DNA of 64,000 nt from Coniferiporia sulphurascens (GCA_002794785.1 NBBA01000012.1:434001-498000), one strand, 5' to 3'; counted from the stretch's first letter, positions 33,656-43,847 are shown. Made by a program: numbers and translations. The notes: generated from the letters alone by a model not told the origin.

Positions 33656-33784
33656 GACCGAATGGCCTTGATGCCCCCCATATTGATTAGGTGGCAACCA
33701 GTCCCATGTGTTAGCAAGGAACTGGAGCCGGTTAGCGATTATCCTTTCGAGGAGTTTCCCTAAGGTCTCCTCAAGGGTGATACT
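33656..33784 (-). pseudogene. LINE reverse transcriptase fragment
   Basis: The minus strand encodes only about 40 residues of a LINE reverse transcriptase N-terminal part (TLEETLGKLLER, IIANRLQFLANT, WLPPNQYGGHQGHSV). On its 3' side it is cut by the 5' end of X at 33655. On the other side it joins a plus-strand endonuclease fragment directly at about 33784. It is the target into which chimera A inserted. Confidence 0.75.
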
Positions 33785-34773
33785 ACCCCCAGACTCCTGT
33801 CCTCAGGTTGTTACCTATGTGGCACGCTCCCTCCCCCCAACCTCCTGGTCAGTACTCGGCACAGCCTCCCAAGGCACCGATGTCCTCACTGTGGAGATCC
33901 GATCCTCCCTCATGGTTCAGGTGTGCAACTACTATGGTATGTCACCCCTGGTTCGCATCAGGGCCCCTCCACAGTACCCAGGTGAGTCTTTCCTGTTTTT
34001 CGCTTCCCTCAGCACTGGCCACCACCCTCCTTGTGGCGGGCAACTTCAACCGTCATCACCCCACATGGTCTGAACTCTCCGCCTCACAGCCAGAGGAATT
34101 GAGGGTGCAACCCCTTGACAACTTTTTCTGTGGGCATGGCCTGGCACCTGCCCATTTACCTGACTCTGACTCGAGGCCTGACGGCAACCGCCTGAGGTGC
34201 CCCATAGACATGATCTGGGCCCCCCCCCTCCATCAACCCTGATGCCATCCTGGACTCGGCTACTTCCGACCCCTCACCACTGTCGGACCATGCCATTCTG
34301 CACTGGTCCATTCCTTTTTGGCCCCCACCTCCCATCCTAAAGATACACTGGCTCCTACCAGCCAACAGGGAAGAATGGACTGACATCGCCTTCCCTCTCC
34401 TCAACATCGCATTCAACCTCCCAGTTGGTGACACCCTCACCCTGGACAACAAAGTGGGCACCATGGTGAAAGCCATGGTGGCAGCCCTCGAGCTGTTCAC
34501 CCACCTCTCAAAACCGTCAAAAGCGGAGGTCCCATGGTGGACACCAATGTGCAAGACCCTGCTGACCGCCATTTCGACAGCCACCACCCCCCTCCAGCAT
34601 GCATCAGCGGGCCGCGCTTTCAAATGCGGAGTGCGCACGGCCAAGCGGCAGTTCTATGCCGACCAGGCCACCGAAGCAGATGCCTCCAACATCTGGACTT
34701 GGGCTAAACGAGGCCTTGGCACCCGCCCCACCCCTATCCTGTCCCTCAAATGACAAGATGACACCTTCACCCA
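33785..34773 (+). pseudogene. LINE ORF2 endonuclease fragment (broken)
   Basis: The plus strand encodes the middle and end of a LINE endonuclease, from VVTYVARSLPPTSWSVLG through VCNYYGM, a GNFN block where GDFN is expected, CPIDMIW and LSDHAIL. The linker follows (KAEVPWWTPMCK, AGRAFKCGVRTAKRQFYAD, NIWTWAKRGLGTRPTPI). The frame shifts near 34000 and 34240. It stops in the linker at about 34773, where the 5' leader of LINE D begins. It is head to head with the reverse transcriptase fragment on its left. The sequence is closest to the family C endonuclease. Confidence 0.75.
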
Positions 34774-34953
34774 GTCCCTTCTTGACCTCTTACCACCACC
34801 ATCTCCCTAGTGTGGGCAGCTTAAACTCCCCCATGGCAGATCATTTCAGTGGTTGTCCTCTACAACCTACAGGCCTATCTACTGCTAGCTCTACTGTGTC
34901 TGGTGCCACTCATCAAGCCCGCTGGTCGCCCCCCACCCCCCGAAGCCGCTCGC

Positions 34954-35380
34954 TGTTACAAATTTCCTTTGCTCACCACCTTTATCGGCATTAGTCATCT
35001 TCGCTGACTAATTCTACTTGTACACTGACTGACCCTAGTCTCATGATCAGTCAGACTCTTCTACCAGTTTCTATTCCCTTCCATGCTGACTGACCTTTGT
35101 CTTTGCTCAGTCAGCATTCCATAATGTTCCATAGGTTTCTATACATGTATATAAGAACTCGCTTTCAGAGCACTAAGCCACAAGCTTGTGCTCTTCGTTC
35201 AATAGAGCCTACTTGTTCACTATCTCCTCTGCGGGATATTAAGTCACCAGTCACCAGTACAACAGCCTACTAGTCCTTGGGGAAACCTTTGCTCAATTGT
35301 CACCTCATCTCTACCTTGCCTTAACTCGGTCAATCCTTGTTAATCGCTTATTAAGCCTTACCTAATCAGTAGGCTTAACA
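34954..35380 (+). repeat. Solo LTR, gypsy family 2
   Basis: This 427-bp LTR (TGTTACAAATTTCC ... AGGCTTAACA) is flanked by exact CTCGC duplications at 34949-34953 and 35381-35385. It differs from family 1 over most of its length. It still has TATATAAG at 35148-35155 and the same AAGCTTGTGCT 11-mer at 35182-35192, 32 nt further on. Confidence 0.92.
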
Positions 35381-35630
35381 CTCGCTGTCCCCACTGGCAC
35401 GCATAGGCTCCCCCAACCGCTTCGCCCTCCTCAACGACCTCCATCAGTGGCCGCAACGAGAACCGCAGCCCGCCCCCGACACTGCCCAGGCCCAGTGTAT
35501 AGCAGGGCCTGGAGAGGACGACCAGATGTGGGATGACCCGCATACACCCCCTCCGTCAACGGGCAAGCGCAATGCCGATGTCCTCTCCCCCGAGACCCCT
35601 CACAACCGGCCGGTCACCTCAGAGTTCGTT

Positions 35631-36488
35631 TGGCCCTCAGCTTCGGGGGCCCAGCTCCTCCCTCTCTGGAAGGCGGGGGTCGAGACTCTTCTCGACTCTT
35701 TTCTGAATCTGATCATTCATTTCCGCTGGTGCCCAGGGCACAAGGAAATCCCCGGGAATGAATGGGCGGACTCCAAGGCGAAGCTGGCTACCGAGCTTCC
35801 CCCGTCTACCCTTGCCCCCTCTATCTCCGCTCTGAAGGAAGTAGCGACTCGCACACTCAGCGAGCGATGGTCCCTCCAGCTGACCCGCCCCCTCGCCTCC
35901 ACTGCAGACAAGTACCTTGCAGTGTCAGGCCCACCCACCCGATGACCACAGAAGATCCTCACCGTCTCGGTCAACCACTTGTGAGTAGAGCTCACTGCAG
36001 TGGCCCAGGTCCTCTGCCGCACTGGTCCCTATGGGGGTTACTGGCTGAGCTTTGACTCAGCTTACCGGTGCAGGCACGGCCTGATCTCTCACTGCAGGTG
36101 GCACAACCACCCACCCTGGCCAGCACAGTCAACCTCCCATGTCCTTGGCGGTTGTGAAACCTTCCAGCCATGGATATGCCATGTCTGGCCCAAGAGCGAC
36201 CCCCTCCCTGTCCACCATTCTGAATGGGTGGATGAAAACCACCTCCTGGTCTTAAGGTGCTGGCTGCGCCTCACAGGCCACCTCAACTGGATGTCCAACT
36301 GCACAGCTGGGGCAATTCACCTTGCCTTTGTGGCCATGGACTTGGACAGTCTCCCCACTGATAACGACCTCAACTTGGGCACTCTCCAGGGCTATGTGCA
36401 CAGGTTGCTTGGATCCAGGACTCAGGACGCAGACCCAGCTCTTTTGGAGCTAGCAGGTATGCTCCCACCATTTCCCTCTGACTCTTGA
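35631..36488 (+). pseudogene. LINE alpha2 ORF2, C-terminal part (broken)
   Basis: Coding starts in RNase H between the third catalytic block and the last one: LLPLWKAGVETLLDSF, HFRWCPGHKEIPGNEWADSKAKLA. It runs through ALKEVATRTLSERWSLQL and ADKYLAVSGPPTR to a TGA at 35943-35945, and another TGA lies near 35980. The C-terminal domain (LCRTGPYGGYWLSFDSAY, HCRWHNHPPWP, HVLGGC, VDENHLLVLRCWLRLTGHL) ends with LLELAGMLPPFPSDS at 36488. Without endonuclease and reverse transcriptase it was dead on arrival. Confidence 0.87.
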
Positions 36489-36829
36489 CTGCCCTTCAGA
36501 TTCCCCATCGGTTTCTTCTATGGCACTTGCAGCTGCTCCTTTCCTCTTCTAAGGGACTCTCTTATCCTGATCTTGCTCTTGCCTGGTTTGGCTTTCTGTA
36601 GTTGCAATATGTATGCCTCCCTCTCTTCTATCTCTATTTTCCCTAATAGGGTGCATAAGTTCACTAGGCCTCCTTACGAGGCACATGCCCCACCCAGTTT
36701 CACTCAATGAGCAATGATGGGCACCTCAGTAGTTAGGTAGTTTACAGGCGGCCCCTTTGGGGCCACAGGTGTATTGTGTAGCTCAGTAGGAATAATAAAT
36801 TTTAAAAAAAGAAAAAAAAGAAAAAAAAA
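35631..36829 (+). mobile_element. LINE alpha2, 5'-truncated (1.2 kb)
   Basis: It is flanked by CCTCAGAGTTCGTT (35617-35630) and CCTCAGAGTTTGTT (36830-36843); the one difference is a former CpG. It carries the end of RNase H, the C-terminal region, the alpha 3' UTR with the hairpin near 36748-36765, and an A-rich tail. Confidence 0.93.
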
Positions 36830-37546
36830 CCTCAGAGTTTGTTCAAGCTCTGACTGACTTCGCACCAAACGTCAAAAGGGCCCTTGAATCCCTCAAGGCC
36901 GAAATCAAAGAGGCCGCCAGCTCCACCTCAGTCATACAAGCAACAGCAGCATTCCTGGGGAAACTAACAGCCCTCAGCCATGAAGCCTTGTCAACAGCTT
37001 ACTGGACTCAAGAACAGGATGACCTGGACCACATTGCCACCCACTCAGCAGAACAGGTGTATGCCCAGAACACAATGGGCATGCGAATCTCCCTTGGCGC
37101 ACCATTCTCCTCCGCCTTCAGAGCCCTGTTTTCCTTCAGCACTAGGCCTAAACAGGCAGACTCAAGTCCAACCTACCCCCCTGACTCACAGATTGTGGTG
37201 CTGGCAGACTTTTTTTTTTTTTTTTTTTTTTTAAAATTTATTATTCCTACTGAGCTATGCAATACACCTGTGGCCCCGAAGGGCCGCCTGTAAACTACCT
37301 AACTACTGAGGTGCCCGTCATTGCTCATTGAGTGAAACTGGGCAGGGCATGTGCCTCATAAGGAGGCCTAGTGAACTTACACACCCTATTAGGGAAAATA
37401 GAGATAGAAGAGAGGGAGGCATACATATCATGACTACGGAAAGCCAAACCAGGCAAAAGCGAGATCAGGAAAAGAGAGTCCCTTAGAAGAGGAAAGGAGC
37501 AGCTGCAAGTGCCATAGAAGAAACTGATGTGGAATCTGAAGGGCAG

Positions 37547-37896
37547 TCAAGAGTCAGAGGGAAATGGTGGGAGCATACCTGAAAGCTCCAAAAGAGCTGG
37601 GTCCGTGTCCTGTGTCCTGGATCCGAGCAACCTACACATGTAGCCCCGGAGGGTGTCCAAGTCCAGGTTGTTATCGGTCGGGAGTCCGTCCAGGTCCATG
37701 GCCGCAAAGGTGAGGCGGATCGCCCCGGCTGTGTGGTTGGACATCCGGTTGAGGTGGCCTGTAAGGTGTAGCCAGCGCCTTAGGACCAGGAGGTGGTTTT
37801 CGTCCACCCATTCAGTATGGTGGACTGGGAGGGGGTCGCTTCTGGGCCAGACTCGTTGTATCCACAGCTGGAATGTTTCGCATCTGCCTAGGACAT
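37547..37896 (-). pseudogene. LINE alpha ORF2 C-terminus in chimera 1
   Basis: The minus-strand frame begins at the X junction with the codons for DVLGRCETFQLWIQRVW. It continues through VDENHLLVLRRWLHLTGHLNRM and AIRLTFAAMDLDGLPTDNNLDLDTL, and ends LLELSGMLPPFPSDS at 37547. It lacks everything N-terminal to the Cys/His region. The upstream ATG-like frame running into X (to 37936) is a chance extension. The 3' UTR (37210-37546) has the alpha hairpin near 37271-37288. Confidence 0.8.
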
Positions 37897-39165
37897 CCAG
37901 AATTAAGAGCGCCCTTGCAGGACTCAAATAACGCATGCACCTTCCTTGGGATATGCAGCAGGCGAAACTGCTCCTGCTGTCCTCTCCGACTTATGGATGC
38001 GTGATGCACTAGGGTAAGGCGTGCCGCGCCAGGAGGCCACCCCAGGTGCAGGTCGCAGCACTGTAGGCACTACTACACCCATATGGAATGACCCCCCTAC
38101 CCTACACATTCCTTCCCCAACCATAGAGGTCCTGGAGAGCACTGCTGCACTTCTGGGAATCAACTTAAGTGATGCAGTCAGAATTACCCCGATGCACACC
38201 GACAGAGGATTTAGTCCTCTTGAGCCACTGTATGCAACTCTCACACAGCACTACGGCCCGCGACACACCACTTCAGCAAGCCGGAATGCCGACTCACACT
38301 CCATGATGGCCATTTCCTGTTCCCTGGCATGCACTTCAGAAACAGGCCATTACAGCCTGGAATACTCGGAGGCACCAGTCATGAGTGACAAACGCCCAGT
38401 CAGCCCGGCACCCCCGCTTCTGGATCTGTGATCATACCAGGATCTCTGCCTCGCATAGCTTGACCCTGGTGGCAGAGCCGGCCTGAGGAGTCTGCCATAC
38501 TAACCACCAGACTGGGAGATGAAACAACCCAGCCGGCCCATGCTGCCCTGCACCCTGCCGGGCTTGGGTGGTTATAACCCACAATAGACATGTGTTACAA
38601 GCCGCCTATCTCCTTTTAGCAATAAATGCTGTCATAAGAGACCCTGCCGGGACTTGGCGGAGCAGTTTTTGATTTGTCATGCTAGGGACAATGCGGGCTC
38701 CAAGGTGCCCAGGAGGACAGAGCTCAGCACCCAAAGGCACAATCTGAGTTGCCCCAAACCGAGGTCTCCTGACCGAAGTCGCCCACTGTGAGGCAGGGGG
38801 TTTCCCCCCCTTGTGAGGACATTAACATCGTGTCCCTCCCCGCCAAGCCCACATACAATGCAGGCCCAACGAGCATGCCGCCCTGAGAGAACAGCGCAGA
38901 TGCCAGAAAGAATCATCCTCACCGAAGCATCAATCCAGAGGCAATGTTTTTGATGGGTTGCCAAGCCAGCTGGTGAGCTCCATGCCCGTTTCCTGCCGCA
39001 TTACAGTGACCGACGAACAACCCTGGCGCACCGAGGTAAGCCGGATCCCCTCTCTTGTATGATGGCCAAGGCAAGGCCCCAGTGCAAGGTCAGGTTGCTG
39101 TGACATACTGCCAAGAACACCCCAGAGCGAAAGTGAGATGGTGGTGGTAAGAGGACAAGAAGAGA
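37897..39165 (-). repeat. X sequence, nearly full length (chimera 1)
   Basis: This copy of X is about 1.27 kb. On the minus strand it starts TCTTCTTGTCCTCTTACC and ends with a CCTGCAAGGG hairpin and TTAATTCTGG at 37897. I see no conserved ORF on either strand when the copies are compared. Its first 30 or so bases resemble the 5' leader of LINE D. Confidence 0.75.
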
Positions 39166-39299
39166 TGGCACTGGCAGACGTTGTCAAGCAGCTCTCAGTC
39201 AATGTGGGGAACCTCACCCGCCAGGTCTCCTCCTTGGCCTCCCACCCTGCCCCGCAGCCTCAACAGGTCCCTCAGCAGACTCCAACAAATGTGGGAGGA

Positions 39300-39671
39300 C
39301 ATCCTTCTTGTCCTCTTACCACCACCATCTCGGTTTTGCAACTGGGGTCAGCTGGGGGAAGTCGCAGCTACCCGACCTTGTCTGGACTCTCTGGGACTGG
39401 GCATCGTATGAGAGAAGGTTCTGACTCACCCTGGTGCACTGGGGTTGGTCGTCGGTCGCCGTAATGCAGTGGGGAATGGGCGTGGAGCTTGCTGGCAGTC
39501 TTGGCAACCCATCAAAAACGTTGCTTCTGGTTGGATTCTTGGTGAGCCTGTATCCTTCTGGCATCTGCACTGCTCTCCCAGGGCGGTGTGCTCATTGGGC
39601 TCGGTGGGGGGGGACACAACATTAATGTCCTCACAGGGGGGGGGGAAACCCCCTGCCTCGCAGTGGGCGAC
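39300..39671 (+). repeat. X sequence, 5' portion (chimera 3)
   Basis: It begins CATCCTTCTTGTCCTC at 39300. Bases 39658-39671 (TCGCAGTGGGCGAC) are the left target duplication of chimera 2. The stretch holds no supported gene. Confidence 0.8.
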
Positions 39672-39996
39672 TTTTTATTATTATTATTATTATTATTATT
39701 CCTGCAGTATTACATAATTACAAGCTGCCCCCCCCCCGAAGGGGGGGCCCTAACTACATAACAACGGAGGCGCCTGTCATTGTGCATCACACAAAACTGG
39801 GCAGGGGCTCTGCTCCCCAAAGGGAGCTGGAGTGTGAAGAGCCCCTATTTAGTAAGGGAAATGAGAGAAGGAGGGATACATATCGCTATGAACAAACCAA
39901 GCAGATAAGGGAAGGTTAAAGTAAGAAGCTTAGAAATGGAAAGGGAGGGTGAGAGCGCCAGCCAAGACATATTCAAGGGAATTCAAAAGGCAGATG

Positions 39997-41049
39997 CTAA
40001 TCGAGAGGAAAGGGAGGAAGCATACCTGATAGCTTCAAAAGGGCTGGGTCCGAGTCCTGGGTTCGTGGTCCGAGCATACAACACATGTAGTCCCATAGGA
40101 GGTCCAGGTGCATATCCTCATTGGTTGGGTGTCCATCAAGGTCCATCGCGGCAAAGGCCAGCCGGATGGCACCCAAGGTCCTGTCCGAAAGGCAGTTCAA
40201 GTGCCCCATTAGTTTAAGCCAATGGCACAGAACTGGGAGGTGGTTTTTGTCAGCCCACTCCGAATGGTGGACTGGGAGAGGGTCCCGAGGTGGCCATACA
40301 TGTCATATCCACAGGTGGAAAGTACTGCAGCCGCCTAGGATGTGGGCAGCCGACTGTGCAGGCCATGGGGGGTGGTTGTGCCACCTGCAATGTGAGATCA
40401 GGCCGTGCCTGCGCTGGTAGGTGTTAAGCTCAACGGTTATGCGGTGATCAACGTCGGGGCTTCCTGATCATCGAGACTGGTGGTTACGGCAATGGGGCTT
40501 CCTAGATGTCGTAAGTCGAAGGTGATCGTCGATGGGGCTTCCTGATCGACAATGTGGACGCGGTAGGCTTCTTATAGCGAGTTGGGTTACGATGAAGCGA
40601 CTGATGGCACAACGGTGCACAGTAGACTGGTGGTAGCAGATAATGGGCTTGTATGAACAAAGAGCACAAGCTTAGGGCTTGTGCTACTGAAGTTACATGC
40701 TTATATGCTACTCTATGTGTTTGCTACTGTAGCGACTTGGTTAGGTATGTTTACCAGACTATGGAAGGTCATGGAAACTCAAGGAAGGCCTTGGTAATAC
40801 AAGTACGGGGATCAGTAAGCAAAGCACATCATGATGGTGCAATAAGGTGTCATCATGGCGTCTTATGGTGCAAGGCGAATAAGGATGAGTAAGGCAGAGA
40901 AATGGGGGAGTTGCGCTGACTGATGATGACGAAGAAGAAGTGAGTCAGCGCAGTAGAGAAAAGTAAAGGAAAATTGTAACAGTAGGCTGAGTCAAAACTC
41001 AGCCAGTAGCCCCCATAGGGACCAGCACAACAGAGGACCTGAGCGACTG
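39997..41049 (-). pseudogene. LINE beta ORF2 C-terminus in chimera 2
   Basis: The minus strand begins at the X junction in the codons for VAQVLCCAGPYGGYWLSFDSAY. After the solo LTR it continues with the HCRWHNHPPWP and HILGGC Cys/His region, the LGHLNCL and AIRLAFAAMDLDGHPTNEDM blocks, and the end LLKLSGMLPPFPLD at 39997. Only the extreme C-terminal domain is present. The solo LTR duplication (GTAGG) falls in the SAYR codons. Confidence 0.78.
40422..40981 (-). repeat. Solo LTR, gypsy family 1, in chimera 2
   Basis: This 560-bp inverted LTR has exact GTAGG duplications at 40417-40421 and 40982-40986. Confidence 0.95.
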
Positions 41050-42372
41050 CCAGAATTAAAGGGCGCCCTTGCGGGACCCCACTATGCATGCACCTTTCTT
41101 GTGACATAGAAGCCTGACTGGTAGGACTTACACCCGACATGCTGTCCTCTATGGCACACTGGATTGGGAAGGGCGTGCCATGCCAGGGAGACATTCCGAG
41201 TGAGGGTCATGGTGCCATAGGCACTACCCCACCCATTGGGTGCCCCCCTTACCCTACACATTCCCCCCCTTACCCTGCTTTCCACTGTAGAGTGCCGCTC
41301 GTTTCTGGGAATCAACTTAAGCCCGCAATAGGACTACTCCTACACAAACCCATGCCAGATTTAGTGCTCTGGAGCCAGTGGAGGGAACTATCCCCCACTG
41401 CTACAGCTCGCTCCATAATGGAGGGGTTTCCTAGGCCCCCCCGGAGTTTCCTGTTCCCCGGCACATGCTTCAGAGCCCCAAAGGGGAATATTCAGGCACA
41501 AGGCCCGCTTCTGGATCCATGGCATACCGGAGTTGACGTGTTGCCCTCGCTTGGACCCCGGCACTTGTTACAGCCACCAGGGAGTCCGCTCAGACTAACC
41601 ACCTCTCGAGGGGTACCAGCATCCTTCCCATTTTGATGGGAGAGGGCCAGCTACCAAGAACCTCCCGTGAATGCAAGGTAAGCCCCAGCATTATCCCCCC
41701 AAGAGGCCCATGGTGGCCTGTCGCTCTCGTGTCGGCTGGTTCTTACCACAATGCCATGTGTTATGAAGCCCCTATCTCCTTATATCAACTAGTGATGTCA
41801 TCAGAGACCCTTTTGGGATTTGGGGCAGCAGTTTTTATGGTTTGTCATGCCAGGGACAATGCAGCCCCAGGATTTTAAGTCCCGACCCGAAGGTCAGATC
41901 CGAGTCTCCCCGAACCTGAGGTCTCTTGACCGAAGCTGACTGCTGAAGGGCAGAGGGTTACCCCCCCCCCCCATGTGGGTGTGGGGACGTTAACGTCATG
42001 TCCCCCCCCCGACTGGCAGGCATGTGCCCCTTGCCCTGCCGAGAGGCGGACCAGCGGGAACGCCATCCTCGAGAAGGTCAGTGCAGATGTGAGAGAGGAT
42101 CATCCTCACCGAGTCTCCCCCCCCAAGAGGACATTAATGATGGGTCCTTGTGCCAGCCAGCAAATGCAAGCGCCCATCTCCTGCCATCCAATGACACCAT
42201 TACAGTGCCTTGGCGACTGGCCAGCTGCCCTCCCTATAAGGGTGGGCAGTCAGAGAGCCTTCTCTCATGTTGCCCCAGTAGTATACCAGAGCTAGACATG
42301 GGTTGCTGCGACTGACCAGAGATGACCCTAGAGCGAAGGTGAGATGGTGGTGGTAAGAGGACAAGAAGGATG
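41050..42372 (-). repeat. X sequence, second subtype (chimera 2)
   Basis: This X copy is about 1.32 kb. Its ends match the other copies (CATCCTTCTTGTCC at the 5' end; CCC-GCAA-GGG and TTTAATTCTGG at the 3' end), but its interior differs from chimera 1, 3 and A, and it shares CCCCACTATGCATGCACC near the 3' end with chimera B. Two X subtypes therefore exist. No gene is supported; the ORFs here are not shared between copies. Confidence 0.72.
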
Positions 42373-42386
42373 TTGCAGCGGGTGAC

Positions 42387-43263
42387 TTCGGTTGGGAAAC
42401 CTTGGTTCAGGGCAACCTGGATCGCACCTTCGGGTGCTGAGCAATGCCCCTCTGGGTACCTCGGGACTCATGTTGTCCCTAGCATGAAAAATCAAAAACT
42501 GCTCCCCCAAATTCCCAAAAGGGTCTCTGATGATGGCACTCCATGCTAAAAGGAGATAGGGGGCCCATAACACATGGCATGGCAGTAAGAACCACCCGAC
42601 ACTGAAAGGCGACAGGGCACCATGGGCCTCTTGGGTGGGTTGGACCCCCTTGAGGTGGTTAGTATCCCTTACTCCCTGGGACAGCTTTGCCACTGGGGTC
42701 GGGTATGCGAGACAGAGATCCTGGTACAATTGCAGATCCAGAAGCGGGGCTGGGGGTTGACTGGGCACTTGTCCCATGACCTCAGTTCCCAAGTATTCCA
42801 GCTGTAATGGCTGTTTCTGAAGCACATGCCAGGGCACAGGAAAGGGCCTGCATGGAGTGTGCATCGGCTTTCCGGCATGCTGAAGTGTAGTGTCTTGGGC
42901 CATAGTGCTGTGGGATAGTCCCCCATAGTGGCTCCAGAGGACTAAATCCTCCATTGGTTCATGTGGGGGTAATTCCCACTATGGGCTTGAGTTGATTCCC
43001 AGAAGTGCAACAGTACTCTACAGGACCTCTATGGTCGGGGAAGGAATGTGTAGGGTAGGGGGGTCATTCCATATGGGTGGGGTAGTGCCTATGGTGCTGT
43101 GACCCTCACTTGGGATGGCCTCCTGGTGCGGCACGCCTTACCCTAGTGCTCCAATATAGCGCCCATATGTTGTAGAGGACAGCGGGAGCAGTTTCAGTTG
43201 GCTGCATATCCCGAGGAAGGTACATGTGTTGTCTGAGTCCCGCAAGGGCGCTCTTAATTCTGG
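42387..43263 (+). repeat. X sequence, 3' portion (chimera 3)
   Basis: X continues after the chimera 2 duplication and ends with TCCCGCAAGGG and TTAATTCTGG at 43263. A long antisense frame (42328-42954, starting MEDLVLWSHYGG) has a counterpart in chimera A but is broken or absent in the other copies, so I do not call it a gene. Confidence 0.78.
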
Positions 43264-43847
43264 CTGACAAGTACTTAGCAGTGACTGGACCCCCCACTCG
43301 ACGACTGAGAAAACTAATCACCATCTCAGTCGACCATCCCTGCTCGGAGCTCACTGCAGTGGCGCAGGTCCTCTGTCATGCCGGTCCCTACAGGGGCTAC
43401 TGGCTGAGCTTCAACTCAGCCTACTGACACAGGCATGGCCTGATCACGCACTGCAGGTGGCACAACCACCCCCCCTGGCTGGCACAGTCTACCTCCCATG
43501 TCCTAGGCAGATGCGAAACCTTCCAGCCCTGGATACAATGTGTATGGCCCAAGAGCGACCCCCTCCCAGTCCACCACACCAAATGGGCAGACAAAAACCA
43601 CCTCCTGGTCTTAAGGCGCTGGCTGCATCTCACAGGCCACCTCAACCAGATGTCCAACCATACAGCCGGGGCGATTCACCTTGCCTTTGTGGCCATGGAC
43701 TTGGATGGCCTCCCCACCGATAACAACCTGGACTTGGACACCCTCCAGGGTTACATGCATAGGTTGCTCGGATCCAGGACTCAGGATGCGGACCCAGCCC
43801 TTTTGGAGCTTTCAGGTATGCTCCCACCATTTCCCTCTGACTCTTGA
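43264..43847 (+). pseudogene. LINE alpha4 ORF2 C-terminus in chimera 3 (broken)
   Basis: Right after the X end the frame reads ADKYLAVTGPPTRRLRKLI, then VDHPCSELTAVAQVLCHAG, to a TGA at 43425-43427 (the Arg CGA or CGG of other copies). It continues with the HCRWHNHPP Cys/His region, ADKNHLLVLRRWLHLTGHLNQM and GAIHLAFVAMDLDGLPTDNNLDLDTL, and ends LLELSGMLPPFPSDS at 43847. It is a family alpha C-terminus, and the 3' UTR follows to 44076. The rest of the 3' UTR with the hairpin and tail is at 51085-51196, beyond LINE C3. Confidence 0.83.

Larger units (their letters stand above)
37210..39165 (-). mobile_element. X-LINE chimera 1, complete (1,956 bp)
   Basis: The duplications are TGGTGCTGGCAGAC (37196-37209) and TGGCACTGGCAGAC (39166-39179); they differ only as TG against CA, both derivable from CG. 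On the minus strand it is X (39165-37897, about 1.27 kb) then a LINE alpha end (37896-37210) with its 3' UTR and a long T-run tail on the plus strand. This is the clearest complete chimera. Confidence 0.9.
34774..39299 (+). mobile_element. LINE family D, 5' leader and ORF1, split three times
   Basis: The leader begins CCCTTCTTGACCTCTTACC, a variant of the family A leader, and the ORF1 start is at 34833. The element is carried by 34774-34953, 35386-35630, 36844-37209 and 39180-39299. The inserts are a solo LTR, LINE alpha2 and X-LINE chimera 1. It is lost at 39299, where chimera 3 begins, so ORF2 of this family is not in the window. Confidence 0.8.
34833..39299 (+). pseudogene. LINE D ORF1, frame intact apart from insertions
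   Basis: Starting at the ATG at 34833 the reading frame continues without a stop across all four pieces once the inserts and one copy of each target duplication are set aside. The residues include MADHFSGCPLQPTGLS, the PHTPPPSTGKRNADVLSPETP block (shared in style with families A and C), EFVQALTDFAPNVKRALES, AYWTQEQDDLDHIATHSAEQ and VVKQLSVNVGNLTRQVSSLA. The order matches ORF1 of the other families up to the Pro/Gln linker. The C-terminal zinc knuckles would lie further downstream and are not present. Relative to A and C the frame shows little decay, so this copy was either younger or was split before it decayed. It cannot make a whole protein. Confidence 0.7.
39672..42372 (-). mobile_element. 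X-LINE chimera 2, complete (2.1 kb without LTR)
   Basis: The duplications TCGCAGTGGGCGAC (39658-39671) and TTGCAGCGGGTGAC (42373-42386) differ at three former CpG sites. On the minus strand X (42372-41050, about 1.32 kb) is joined to a LINE beta end (41049-39672) with the beta 3' UTR and TTATTA tail. A solo LTR lies at 40422-40981. Confidence 0.88.

Noticed and set aside
42328..42954. A 208-codon frame (MEDLVLWSHYGG...) in X, with a similar frame at 18002-18391
   Set aside because: The two copies are similar at the DNA level throughout. The frame is antisense to the X end that is fused to LINEs, and it is broken or absent in the X copies at 38200 and 41350. Conservation of the protein is not supported.
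37897..43263. X as the long terminal inverted repeats of a foldback or DNA transposon, because X copies face each other at 37897-39671 and 41050-43263
   Set aside because: The outer flanks and target duplications show that each X belongs to a separate unit that ends in a LINE tail, and that one chimera is nested in another. The inverted arrangement follows from the nesting.
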